A stretch of DNA of 35,689 bases from Sinorhizobium fredii USDA 205 (GTDB taxonomy: Bacteria; Pseudomonadota; Alphaproteobacteria; Rhizobiales; Rhizobiaceae). The stretch covers positions 1-35,689 of the forward strand of contig NZ_AUTC01000169.1 of assembly GCF_001461695.1 (NCBI RefSeq), written 5' to 3'. Shown piece after piece: positions 17,224-25,564 of this stretch. Under the pieces are notes generated by a model. That model was given only the letters and a program-made list of their open reading frames with translations. It ran no database searches and was not told the DNA's origin. The first letter of the stretch is position 1; every line of letters starts with the position of its first letter. A program made the translations under genes and the position numbers.

Positions 17224-17856
17224 TTAATTCCTGGCGCCCAGGGCAAGACGGCACGCCAGTCCCGTGAAAACGCTCGCGAGAAGATATTGCGGCAGCTTCG
17301 GGAAGCGGCGGAGCCCGGAAAGTCGAGTGCGGACATGGCTGCCGAGGAGGATGACCGAGCCATTCACGAGAAAGCCGATGCCGTTCAGTACTGTAGCGAG
17401 GAGAAGCATCTGCAGGACCATCGATCCGCCATGGGGATGCACGAACTGCGGAAACAGAGCCAGGACAAAGAGAGCCATCTTCGGATTGAGGAGGTTTGTC
17501 ATAAGGCCCTCGCCGAAAATCCGCTTACTTGAAAGTCGCTTCAACGCCGACGTCGGGGAAAAGCTCGATACGTCCGAGCGGACTGTCTTATAGGCCAAGT
17601 AGAGAAGATAGGCGCAGCCCGCCCAACGCACGATCTCATAGGCGATCGGCATGGTCATGAAGAGCCGGGAGAGGCCGAGCGCGGCTGCGAGCGCATGGCA
17701 ATAGGTTCCGAGCCCGATGCCGGCATAGGTGAGGAACCCGGCCGCGCGCCCCTGGCTTATGCTGCGCGAGGCGATGAGCAGCATATCGGGGCCGGGGGTT
17801 GCGGTGAGCACCAAAGACGCGGCGGCGAAAAGGATGAGGGTGGAGAAATCCGGCAT
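17224..17856 (-). CDS. LysE/RhtB-family amino-acid exporter
   Basis: A 210-residue inner-membrane exporter with about six hydrophobic spans, the usual size for LysE/RhtB proteins. The family signature is in the first helix: SLVLTATPGPDMLLIASRSI, with the TPGPD motif near residue 20. A central loop has GEGLMTNLLNPKMALFVLALFPQF near 115-140, also typical. The ATG at 17856 is preceded by AAGGGA 6 bases away; the longer open frame to 18060 crosses the ndvA terminator and end of ndvA and is rejected. It is a single-gene unit. Family members export lysine, threonine, homoserine or homoserine lactones, and the sequence does not tell which. Although a lysine-catabolic operon is 11 kb away, there is no direct link. 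Confidence 0.85.
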   Translation of the reverse strand: MPDFSTLILFAAASLVLTATPGPDMLLIASRSISQGRAAGFLTYAGIGLGTYCHALAAALGLSRLFMTMPIAYEIVRWAGCAYLLYLAYKTVRSDVSSFSPTSALKRLSSKRIFGEGLMTNLLNPKMALFVLALFPQFVHPHGGSMVLQMLLLATVLNGIGFLVNGSVILLGSHVRTRLSGLRRFPKLPQYLLASVFTGLACRLALGARN

Positions 17857-17951
17857 GTTGATTCCCTTGGAATTGAAGCCGGAATTCTCGTCTACCAAGA
17901 TTTTCGGGAATGACAAGCTTGCACAGGCGTGTCGAAAAGGTCCCAATAAGG

Positions 17952-17980
17952 AAAAAGCCACCCACGTTCTTGTGGGTGGC
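17952..17980 (-). terminator. Rho-independent terminator after ndvA
   Basis: A perfect 9-bp stem, GCCACCCAC (17957-17965) with GTGGGTGGC (17972-17980), has a 6-base loop. On the minus strand it is followed by TTTTTCC, as expected for a terminator of ndvA, whose stop lies about 50 bp before it. On the plus strand TTCGTTTT follows, so weak two-way function is possible. Confidence 0.85.
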
Positions 17981-18031
17981 TTCGTTTTCGTGGCTGCCGG
18001 TGCTCGCGCTCTGATCCTCCGATCGGAGAAC

Positions 18032-19789
18032 TCACGCCGCCGTATGGCTCTTGCGGACATCCTCGTCCGTCAGGATACCGCTGGCGCGCAGCAGCGCGGC
18101 GAAGCGGCCGTTGCTGTGGCTGAGCTCGTTGAAGCCGCCCATCTCGACGACCCGGCCGTGATCCATGAAGATCACCAGGTCGGCCTCGCGCACCGTCGAC
18201 AGCCGGTGGGCGATGATGAAGGTGGTGCGATCCTTGCGCAGCGCATCGATGGCATCCTTGACACGCGCCTCGGTTTCCACGTCGAGGGCGCTGGTCGCCT
18301 CGTCGAGTACCAGAATCGGCGCGTTCTTGAGGATGGCGCGGGCAATGGCGATCCGCTGGCGTTCGCCGCCCGAGAGCCGGTTGCCGCGTTCGCCGACCAC
18401 CGTGTCGTAGCCGTTGAGGCGGCCTTCGATGAAGTCGCTTGCGGCGGCCGCTTCGGCGGCGCCCATAATCTCTTCCAGCGAGGCGTCCTCGCGGCCGAGC
18501 CGGATGTTGTCGCCGATCGAGCGGTTCATCAGGCCGGCATCCTGGAAGACGGTGGCGATCGACCGGCGCAGCGACTTGCGCGTCACGGCCGAAATGTCGA
18601 CGCCATCGATCAGGATCTGGCCGTGCTTCGGCTCATGGACCCGCTGAAGCAAGTTGACGAGCGTCGTCTTGCCGGCACCGGTCGGGCCGACGATGGCGAT
18701 CGTCTGGCCGGCCTTGGCCGTGAACGAGACGTTGCGCACGCCCTGGGCGGAATTGGCGAAGTCGAAGGAGACGTCGCGGAACTCGACTTCGCCGACGACG
18801 CCGGTGAGGTCCTTGGCGCCGGCCGGCTCCTCGCGTTCGCGCACCGAATCCTCGAGCTGGTAGAAGTCCTGGAGCTTGGCGCGCGCCTCGAAGATCTGCG
18901 TCACGAAGGCCTTCATCTGGTCGAGACGGCCGATCAGGAGATTGGCGAAGCCGATGAAGGCGATCACCTCGCCGACGCCGAGCTCGCCGCGCTGCACCAG
19001 GATGGTGCCAATGACGAGGATCGTCATCATCGAAATGGTCGAGGCGATGCGGTTGAGCGCGCTGGCGAGCGCCCACCAGTCGAGCACCGGATACTGGGCG
19101 GAGAGCAGCCGTTCGGCGAACTTCTTCAGTTCGCGCGTTTCCGCTTCGATACGGTTGTAGCTGTGAACCACCGAGACGTTGCTGATCGCGTCGGAGACGT
19201 GCGAGAAGACCGTGTGGTAGTGGTTCTCGACCGAGGCCTGGCCGTCCTTCGTCCGGTTCATCACGGCCTTGCTGATCAGTATATAGGCGGCGCCGAGCAC
19301 GACGAGGACCATGGACAGGCGGAAGTCCATCACGAAGGCGGTCGGCACCAGCAGGACGAGCGCCACGGCGGTCGCGAGGTGCTGCCGCATGAATTCGAGC
19401 CACAGGCCGAAGAGGGTCTCGCAGGCGCGCAGCAGCGTATGCAGTGCGTTCGAGGTGCCGCGCTGGCTATGCCAGGAGAGCGGCATGGAGACGATCCGGC
19501 CGAAGGCTTCGGTCAGGAGCGTCGCCCGGCGGCCATGCGCAAGGCGGTCGGCCTCGCGGGAGACGAGGACGAAGGCGATCGTGTTGAAGACACCGAAGCC
19601 GGCCCAAAGGAGCAGCATCGGCGCGACGTCCTTTTGCGTCGAGATCGCGTCGATGATACGGCCGAAGAGGATAGGCTCGGCGATCGTGATGACGGCCAGG
19701 ACGATATTGGCGATGACGATCGCCCCGACACGGTATTTGTGGACAGCAAGATACTGAAGCGCTCTTGCATACACCTGGAATAAAGACAC
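18032..19789 (-). CDS. ndvA: Cyclic beta-1,2-glucan ABC exporter NdvA
   Basis: Homodimeric ABC exporter that moves cyclic beta-1,2-glucan made by NdvB across the inner membrane to the periplasm. The N-terminal ~310 residues form the six-span ABC transmembrane domain. The nucleotide-binding domain carries Walker A GPTGAGKTT near 367, signature LSGGERQRIAIARA, Walker B ILVLDEATSALD and the switch histidine in IIAHRLSTV. The GTG at 19789 (VSLFQVYARAL) is preceded by AAGGGGTGAG, gives 585 residues and matches where homologous exporters such as ChvA begin. An ATG at 19891 would give 619, with an N-terminal tail that does not resemble the family. Older descriptions of the S. meliloti protein used a longer start, so this is a judgement call. 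It lies on the opposite strand to ndvB with opgC and a lysE-family gene between. Confidence 0.94.
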   Translation of the reverse strand: MSLFQVYARALQYLAVHKYRVGAIVIANIVLAVITIAEPILFGRIIDAISTQKDVAPMLLLWAGFGVFNTIAFVLVSREADRLAHGRRATLLTEAFGRIVSMPLSWHSQRGTSNALHTLLRACETLFGLWLEFMRQHLATAVALVLLVPTAFVMDFRLSMVLVVLGAAYILISKAVMNRTKDGQASVENHYHTVFSHVSDAISNVSVVHSYNRIEAETRELKKFAERLLSAQYPVLDWWALASALNRIASTISMMTILVIGTILVQRGELGVGEVIAFIGFANLLIGRLDQMKAFVTQIFEARAKLQDFYQLEDSVREREEPAGAKDLTGVVGEVEFRDVSFDFANSAQGVRNVSFTAKAGQTIAIVGPTGAGKTTLVNLLQRVHEPKHGQILIDGVDISAVTRKSLRRSIATVFQDAGLMNRSIGDNIRLGREDASLEEIMGAAEAAAASDFIEGRLNGYDTVVGERGNRLSGGERQRIAIARAILKNAPILVLDEATSALDVETEARVKDAIDALRKDRTTFIIAHRLSTVREADLVIFMDHGRVVEMGGFNELSHSNGRFAALLRASGILTDEDVRKSHTAA

Positions 19790-20156
19790 TGTCTCACCCC
19801 TTCTGGGCATCGGATTTTCCGCCGCAACAGCAATGCGGCAGTGCGTTGCGCCTTTGGCGATCAACGCAGGATTGCCCTGCTGGATCGACAAAGCCGCGCG
19901 AGACGACCCTGAGAAAAACCTGCGGAAAACGCGAAGCGGGCAAGTCAGACGGCTTGATCATCCGGGTCCAAGGGAGGATTTGGTGGACGATCCATCGTTC
20001 GCAATCTCTTGCCACGACTCCGATTTTTTGCAGGTTCCGTACAGGACCGGGCGTGATAAGAAGAATTATCGCGGTTGCAACATGAATGGCTTCTGAACGG
20101 CGCGTTCATGGAGAATTCGCAAGCGCTCGCTGTCCGTTCTGAGCTCAAGGTGTTCC
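19790..20156. other. Divergent intergenic region ndvA / luxR-type gene
   Basis: A 367-bp gap with no convincing gene. It must hold the promoters for ndvA (minus) and the LuxR-family gene (plus). I looked for a lux-box-like dyad of about 20 bp and did not find a clear one. The GTG start of ndvA has a good ribosome site at its edge, and GGTGTTCC precedes the luxR ATG. Short open frames here are shadows. Confidence 0.4.
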
Positions 20157-20897
20157 ATGAATATAACGTTGCTCGTACAGTTTCTGGCCCTTCTGGAGGA
20201 GATGAAGACACGCGAGGAGATCCTGCCGGAGTTCGAACGACTGCTCGATCGCTGCGGTTTCGATTTCTACGGCGTGGTGCGCCAGCCCAAACCGCACGAG
20301 AACCCGCTAAGGCTGCTGCTCGCCGGGCGTTGGCCCGAGAGTTGGCCGCAGATCTACATCCGCAAGAAATACGTCGTCATCGATCCGACGATCCGCTATC
20401 TCGGCCACGCCCAGCGCGGCTTCCGCTGGCGCGACACGCTGGTCGCCTTCCGCTCGGACCCGCATCGCAAGCGTATGGAAAGCATGATGGTCGAGGCGCG
20501 CAATCACGGGCTTTTCGACGGCTACATCTTTCCGGTGCACGGCCGGCGCGGGCTGATGGGCAACTTGACCGTCGGCGGCCGGGTGGTCGATTTGAGCCCG
20601 GTGGAACTGAGCCTCTTCGATGCGATCGCCAAACGGCTGTTCTGGAAGCTGCTCGAGCTCACCGATCCGGAAATCATGGCGGAGCTCGTCTCACGCGTCG
20701 AAGTGCAGATGACGCGGCGCGAAATGGAGGCGCTGAACTATCTCGCCGACGGCATGACCTCCAACGATATCGGCAAGGTGCTCGACATTTCGAGCCACAC
20801 GGTCGACTGGTACATGAACGGTATCCAGGAAAAGCTGAAGGCGAAGAACCGGCATCATGCCGTCGCCATTGCCTTCCGCCTCGGATTGATTTCGTAA
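20157..20897 (+). CDS. LuxR-family regulator with autoinducer-binding domain (LuxR solo candidate)
   Basis: A 246-residue regulator with an N-terminal acyl-homoserine-lactone-binding domain (about residues 20-165) and a C-terminal LuxR helix-turn-helix (about 180-242, MTRREMEALNYLADGMTSNDIGKVL then SSHTVDWYMNGIQEKL). The pocket residues of TraR, W57, Y61, D70, P71 and W85, have counterparts at W63, Y67, D76, P77 and W91, a constant offset of six. TraR G113 probably matches G122 in LFDGYIFP. The ligand domain therefore looks competent. No luxI-type synthase is in the window, so this may be an orphan receptor sensing signals made elsewhere. Start ATG at 20157 with AAGG upstream. Its target genes are unknown; pyc lies 230 bp downstream and ndvA is divergent. 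Confidence 0.87.
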   Translation: MNITLLVQFLALLEEMKTREEILPEFERLLDRCGFDFYGVVRQPKPHENPLRLLLAGRWPESWPQIYIRKKYVVIDPTIRYLGHAQRGFRWRDTLVAFRSDPHRKRMESMMVEARNHGLFDGYIFPVHGRRGLMGNLTVGGRVVDLSPVELSLFDAIAKRLFWKLLELTDPEIMAELVSRVEVQMTRREMEALNYLADGMTSNDIGKVLDISSHTVDWYMNGIQEKLKAKNRHHAVAIAFRLGLIS

Positions 20898-20925
20898 AGT
20901 GCGTCGCATTTTTATGGAGCCCTGC

Positions 20926-20995
20926 AACGCGCGTTAGTTTTTTTTATGCATGCCGTTGTCCCGAAGCCGCTGCACACTGTCCGGCGGGCATGCAT
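20926..20995. other. Inverted repeats and T8 tract 3' of the luxR-type gene
   Basis: AACGCGCGTT (20926-20935) is a 10-bp palindrome followed by an uninterrupted run of eight Ts (20938-20945), a possible weak terminator. Directly after it ATGCATGCC (20946-20954) is the exact complement of GGCATGCAT (20987-20995), 32 bases apart. The pair could be a stem or a protein site. Nothing in the sequence decides which. Confidence 0.4.
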
Positions 20996-21079
20996 TAAGG
21001 GTCGTCCTGACCCAATGGGTTAGGCTTCGTGTCGCATCTGAAATTGCACTTCATTCCATGACTCGCTAATAGTTCTCTT

Positions 21080-21104
21080 CGCGGGTGCAGCATTCCCGCG
21101 TTTT
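21080..21104 (+). promoter_or_regulatory. GC hairpin plus T4 in the pyc leader
   Basis: CGCGGG (21080-21085) pairs with CCCGCG (21095-21100) over a 9-base loop and is followed by TTTT, ending 11 bp before the pyc ribosome site GAGGAG. It could be the terminator of the upstream luxR-type transcript or an attenuator in the pyc leader. The T-tract is short, so strength is uncertain. Confidence 0.4.
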
Positions 21105-21127
21105 CAAGTCTATTTGAGGAGTCCGAC

Positions 21128-24100
21128 TTGTCCATCTCAAAGATCCTTGTTGCCAACCGATCCGAAATCGCCATCCGCGTCTTCCGCGCGGCCAATGAGC
21201 TGGGGCTTAAAACGGTCGCGATCTGGGCAGAGGAGGACAAGCTGGCGCTGCACCGCTTCAAGGCGGACGAGAGCTACCAGGTCGGCCGCGGCCCGCATCT
21301 TGCCCGCGACCTCGGGCCGATCGAGAGCTATCTGTCGATCGACGAGGTGATTCGCGTCGCCAAGCTGTCCGGGGCCGATGCGATCCATCCGGGCTATGGC
21401 CTCCTGTCGGAAAGCCCGGAATTCGCCGAGGCCTGTGCCGAAAACGGCATCACCTTCATCGGCCCGAAGCCGGAGACGATGCGCCAGCTCGGCAACAAGG
21501 TGGCGGCCCGCAACCTGGCGATCTCGATCGGCGTGCCGGTCGTGCCGGCGACCGAGCCGCTGCCGGACGACCCGGCCGAGATCGCAAGACTCGCCGACGA
21601 GATCGGCTATCCGGTGATGCTGAAGGCCTCCTGGGGCGGTGGCGGCCGCGGCATGCGGGCGATCCGCGACCAGAAGGACCTGATCCGCGAGGTGACCGAG
21701 GCGAAGCGCGAGGCGAAGGCCGCCTTCGGCAAGGACGAGGTCTATCTGGAAAAGCTCGTCGAGCGGGCCCGCCACGTCGAAAGCCAGATTCTCGGCGACA
21801 CGCACGGCAATGTCGTGCATCTGTTCGAGCGCGACTGCTCGATCCAGCGGCGCAACCAGAAGGTCGTCGAGCGGGCCCCGGCGCCCTATCTCAACGAAGC
21901 GCAGCGCGCCGAACTCGCCGCCTATTCGCTGAAGATCGCCGAGGCGACCAACTATATCGGCGCCGGCACGGTCGAGTATCTGATGGATGCCGACACCGGC
22001 AAGTTCTACTTCATCGAGGTCAATCCGCGCATCCAGGTCGAGCACACGGTGACCGAGGTGGTCACCGGCATCGACATCGTCAAGGCGCAGATCCACATCC
22101 TCGACGGCTTTGCCATCGGCTCGCCGGAATCGGGCGTGCCGAAGCAGGAAGACATCCGCCTCAACGGCCATGCGCTGCAGTGCCGCATCACCACCGAGGA
22201 CCCGGAGCAGAACTTCATTCCCGACTATGGCCGCATCACCGCCTATCGCGGCGCCACCGGCTTCGGGATCCGGCTCGACGGCGGCACCGCCTATTCCGGC
22301 GCGGTGATCACCCGCTACTACGATCCGCTGCTCGAGAAGGTCACCGCCTGGGCACCGAACCCGCAGGAAGCAATCCAGCGGATGATCCGGGCGCTCAGGG
22401 AATTCCGCATCCGCGGCGTCGCCACCAACCTGACCTTCCTCGAGGCGATCATCAGCCACGCGAAGTTCCACGACAACAGCTACACGACGCGCTTCATCGA
22501 CACGACGCCGGAACTGTTCCAGCAGGTCAAGCGCCAGGACCGCGCCACCAAGCTGTTGACCTATCTCGCCGACGTTACCGTCAACGGCCATCCGGAGGCG
22601 AAGGGCCGGCCGAGGCCGAATGACGATATCGCCGCTCCGGTCGTGCCGTTCATCAATGGCGAAGCCAAGCCCGGCACCAAGCAGAAGCTCGATGAGCTTG
22701 GGCCGAAGAAATTCGCCGAATGGGTCAAGGCGCAGCCGCAGGTGCTGCTCACCGACACGACGATGCGCGACGGCCACCAGTCGCTGCTCGCCACCCGCAT
22801 GCGCACCTATGACATCGCCCGCATTGCCGGCACCTATGCGCGGGCGCTGCCGAACCTGTTTTCGCTCGAATGCTGGGGCGGCGCCACCTTCGACGTGTCG
22901 ATGCGCTTCCTGACCGAGGATCCGTGGGAGCGGCTGGCGATGGTACGCGAGGGCGCGCCGAACCTGCTGCTGCAGATGCTGCTGCGCGGTGCCAACGGCG
23001 TCGGCTACAAGAACTATCCCGACAATGTCGTCAAATACTTCGTCCGCCAGGCGGCCAAGGGCGGCATCGACGTGTTTCGCGTCTTCGACTGCCTGAACTG
23101 GGTCGACAACATGCGGGTGTCGATGGATGCGGTCGGCGAGGAGAACCGGATCTGCGAGGCGGCGATCTGCTATACCGGCGACATCCTCAATTCCGCCCGG
23201 CCGAAATACGACCTCAAATACTATACGGCGCTGGCAGCCGAACTGGAGAAGGCCGGCGCCCACATCATCGCCGTCAAGGACATGGCCGGGCTGTTGAAGC
23301 CGGCCGCGGCGCGGGTGCTGTTCAAGGCACTCAAGGACGCGACCGACCTGCCGATCCATTTCCACACCCACGACACGTCGGGCATTGCGGCGGCGACGGT
23401 GCTGGCCGCGGTCGAATCCGGCGCCGACATCGTCGACGCGGCGATGGACGCGCTGTCCGGCAACACCTCGCAGCCCTGCCTCGGCTCGATCGTCGAGGCG
23501 CTGTCCGGCACGGAGCGCGACCCCGGCCTGAACCCGGAATGGATCCGCCGCATCTCGTTCTACTGGGAGGCGGTGCGCCATCAATATGCGGCCTTCGAGA
23601 GCGACCTCAAGGGACCGGCCTCGGAAGTCTACCTGCACGAGATGCCGGGCGGCCAGTTCACCAATTTGAAGGAACAGGCCCGCTCGCTCGGGCTCGAGAC
23701 CCGCTGGCACGAGGTGGCGCAGGCCTATGCCGACGCCAACCGGATGTTCGGCGACATCGTCAAGGTGACGCCGTCCTCGAAGGTGGTCGGCGACATGGCC
23801 CTGATGATGGTCTCCCAGGACCTGACGGTCGCCGACGTCGAGAACCCGGCGAAGGACATCGCCTTCCCGGACTCGGTCGTGTCGATGCTGAAGGGCGATC
23901 TCGGCCAACCGCCGGGCGGCTGGCCGCAAGCGCTGCAGAAGAAGGCGCTGAAGGGCGAAGCGCCCTATACGGCCGTGCCGGGCTCGCTGCTGCCGCCGGC
24001 CGATCTCGACGCCGAGCGCAAAGCCATCGAGGACAAGCTCGAGCGTGATGTCGACGACTTCGAATTTGCCTCCTACCTGATGTATCCGAAGGTGTTCACC

Positions 24101-24583
24101 GACTATGCGCTGGCCGCCGAGACCTACGGTCCGGTTTCGGTGCTGCCGACGCCGGCCTATTTCTACGGCATGGGCCCGGGCGAGGAGCTGTTCGCCGACA
24201 TCGAGAAGGGCAAGACGCTGGTGATCCTCAACCAGGCGCAGGGCGAGATCGACGAGAAGGGCATGGTCAAGATGTTCTTCGAGCTGAACGGCCAGCCGCG
24301 CTCGATCAAGGTGCCGGACCGCAACCGCGGCGCCTCGACCGCCATCCGCCGCAAGGCCGAGGCGGGTAACGCCGCCCAGCTCGGCGCGCCGATGCCGGGC
24401 GTCATCTCGACGGTCGCCGTCCATCCCGGCCAGCCGGTCAAGGCCGGCGACGTGCTGTTGTCGATCGAGGCGATGAAGATGGAGACGGCGCTGCACGCCG
24501 AGAAGGACGGCACCATCGCCGAGGTGCTGGTCCGCGCCGGCGACCAGATCGACGCCAAGGATCTGCTGATCGTGTTTGGCTGA
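21128..24583 (+). CDS. pyc: Pyruvate carboxylase
   Basis: Biotin enzyme that carboxylates pyruvate to oxaloacetate with ATP and bicarbonate, the main refilling reaction for the TCA cycle in rhizobia. The 1151 residues are the usual length of the single-chain enzyme. Order: biotin carboxylase (1-~455, with KASWGGGGRGMR near 164 and EVNPRIQVEHTVTE near 297), carboxyltransferase (~535-830, with LLTDTTMRDGHQS, the metal-site lysine in AVKDMAGLLKP, and FHTHDTSG), an allosteric/tetramer linker, and the C-terminal biotin carrier domain with biotinyl lysine in EAMKMET. The start is TTG at 21128, seven bases after GAGGAG, and no better in-frame start exists nearby. It is a single-gene unit with a hairpin terminator after it. 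Confidence 0.97.
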   Translation: MSISKILVANRSEIAIRVFRAANELGLKTVAIWAEEDKLALHRFKADESYQVGRGPHLARDLGPIESYLSIDEVIRVAKLSGADAIHPGYGLLSESPEFAEACAENGITFIGPKPETMRQLGNKVAARNLAISIGVPVVPATEPLPDDPAEIARLADEIGYPVMLKASWGGGGRGMRAIRDQKDLIREVTEAKREAKAAFGKDEVYLEKLVERARHVESQILGDTHGNVVHLFERDCSIQRRNQKVVERAPAPYLNEAQRAELAAYSLKIAEATNYIGAGTVEYLMDADTGKFYFIEVNPRIQVEHTVTEVVTGIDIVKAQIHILDGFAIGSPESGVPKQEDIRLNGHALQCRITTEDPEQNFIPDYGRITAYRGATGFGIRLDGGTAYSGAVITRYYDPLLEKVTAWAPNPQEAIQRMIRALREFRIRGVATNLTFLEAIISHAKFHDNSYTTRFIDTTPELFQQVKRQDRATKLLTYLADVTVNGHPEAKGRPRPNDDIAAPVVPFINGEAKPGTKQKLDELGPKKFAEWVKAQPQVLLTDTTMRDGHQSLLATRMRTYDIARIAGTYARALPNLFSLECWGGATFDVSMRFLTEDPWERLAMVREGAPNLLLQMLLRGANGVGYKNYPDNVVKYFVRQAAKGGIDVFRVFDCLNWVDNMRVSMDAVGEENRICEAAICYTGDILNSARPKYDLKYYTALAAELEKAGAHIIAVKDMAGLLKPAAARVLFKALKDATDLPIHFHTHDTSGIAAATVLAAVESGADIVDAAMDALSGNTSQPCLGSIVEALSGTERDPGLNPEWIRRISFYWEAVRHQYAAFESDLKGPASEVYLHEMPGGQFTNLKEQARSLGLETRWHEVAQAYADANRMFGDIVKVTPSSKVVGDMALMMVSQDLTVADVENPAKDIAFPDSVVSMLKGDLGQPPGGWPQALQKKALKGEAPYTAVPGSLLPPADLDAERKAIEDKLERDVDDFEFASYLMYPKVFTDYALAAETYGPVSVLPTPAYFYGMGPGEELFADIEKGKTLVILNQAQGEIDEKGMVKMFFELNGQPRSIKVPDRNRGASTAIRRKAEAGNAAQLGAPMPGVISTVAVHPGQPVKAGDVLLSIEAMKMETALHAEKDGTIAEVLVRAGDQIDAKDLLIVFG

Positions 24584-24602
24584 GGGGCGGAACCTTCAAA
24601 TG

Positions 24603-24633
24603 CAAACGGCTGGAGAGATCCGGCCGTTTGTTC
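24603..24633 (+). terminator. Terminator-like hairpin after pyc
   Basis: CAAACGGCTGG (24603-24613) pairs with CCGGCCGTTTG (24620-24630) with one G-U pair and a six-base loop. The stem is strong, but the following T-tract is poor (TTTGTTC). It starts 19 bp after the pyc stop. Confidence 0.65.
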
Positions 24634-24709
24634 ACAACCTGCAGCTGGGTCCGAGACACAAACGCATCATACAAATGACAGCGCCGCGGAGAGGCACCCT
24701 TGTGCGTGG

Positions 24710-24745
24710 ATCCTTGGGTCAAGCCCTAGGATGACGGCGGAGGGG
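24710..24745. repeat. Small palindromic intergenic element
   Basis: ATCCTTGGG (24710-24718) and CCCTAGGAT (24724-24732) pair at eight of nine positions around the loop TCAAG, followed by GACGGCGGAGGG. From memory, elements of the form GGGTCAAGCCC with a GGATGACGG tail are common in rhizobial intergenic DNA. It lies in the gap between the convergent pyc and ABC ATPase genes. A similar tail occurs upstream of ndvB near 7201. Confidence 0.5.
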
Positions 24746-24802
24746 GATTCCCTAGACGCGCCGTTTATGATCGGGAAATCCGTGTGCGCGCCCGAACGTC
24801 AC

Positions 24803-25564
24803 TCAAATATCATAGCTCATCGGTGCGCTGAGCGAGGCGATGAACTTCTTCGTCCGCTCGCGCTCCGGCGTCGAAAAAATCTTGCGCGGCGGGCCGCTTT
24901 CGACGACGACGCCGGCGTCGAGGAAGACGACGTGATCGGCGACGCGTGAGGCGAGGCGCAGGTCATGGGTCGCCATGATCATCGTCGTGCCTTCGCGGGC
25001 GAGCCGGCTGAGGACCTCTACGACTTCCTCGGCGAGTTCCGGATCGAGGGCCGAGGTCGGCTCGTCGCAGAGGAGCACGCGCGGCGAGGGGGCCAGGGCC
25101 CGGGCGATCGCGACGCGCTGCTGTTGGCCGCCGGAAAGCGTCGACGGCCAGGCGTCGGTCTTGTGCGCCATGCCGACCTTCTCCAGGAGTTCGAGCGCCC
25201 GGGCGCGGGCCCGGTCGGTCGGCCATTTGAGAACGGTGGTAAGGCCTTCCATGACATTGCCGAGCGCCGTCTGGTGCGGGAAAAGCTGGAAGTTCTGGAA
25301 CACCATGCCGGTCTGGCGGCGCAGCCTCTGGATCGCCTGCCAGCCGACCTTGCGGCCGGGGGCAAAGTCCAGCCGCTCGTCGCCGAGGCGGATTGCGCCG
25401 CTGGTCGGGACTTCCAGCAGGTTGACGCAGCGCAGCAGCGTGCTCTTGCCACCGCCGGAGGGGCCGACGAGGGCCGTCACGGTGCCTTCCGCCAGCGTGA
25501 CGCTGATGTCGTTCAGGACCGTGTTGGTGCCGAAGCGCTTGACGATATGCGAGAGCTCGATCAT
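24803..25564 (-). CDS. Polar amino-acid ABC transporter ATP-binding protein (cystine-type)
   Basis: A 253-residue ATPase energising uptake through the neighbouring permease. It shows Walker A GPSGGGKST near residue 35, the Q-loop VFQNFQLFPHQT, signature LSGGQQQRVAIARAL, Walker B VLLCDEPTSALDPEL and switch histidine in MATHDL. The GlnQ/HisP/TcyN group of polar amino-acid importers fits in length and motif wording. Its ATG overlaps the permease stop as ATGA, so the two are translationally coupled. It is the last gene of the unit and runs towards pyc. Cystine is suggested by resemblance of its permease and binding protein to the enteric TcyL/TcyJ proteins, not by the ATPase itself. Confidence 0.9.
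   Translation of the reverse strand: MIELSHIVKRFGTNTVLNDISVTLAEGTVTALVGPSGGGKSTLLRCVNLLEVPTSGAIRLGDERLDFAPGRKVGWQAIQRLRRQTGMVFQNFQLFPHQTALGNVMEGLTTVLKWPTDRARARALELLEKVGMAHKTDAWPSTLSGGQQQRVAIARALAPSPRVLLCDEPTSALDPELAEEVVEVLSRLAREGTTMIMATHDLRLASRVADHVVFLDAGVVVESGPPRKIFSTPERERTKKFIASLSAPMSYDI

Noticed and set aside
17857..18060. Longer LysE-family start
   Set aside because: It would run through the ndvA terminator hairpin and into ndvA itself; the ATG at 17856 has a good ribosome site and normal length.
19790..19891. ndvA start at the ATG at 19891
   Set aside because: The extra 34 residues do not resemble ABC exporters, and the GTG at 19789 has a strong ribosome site. Not excluded, since older descriptions used a longer form.
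21137..24496. 1119-residue open frame antisense to pyc
   Set aside because: High third-position GC keeps the opposite strand open; the predicted protein is arginine/aspartate-rich without any family motif, while pyc on the plus strand is certain.
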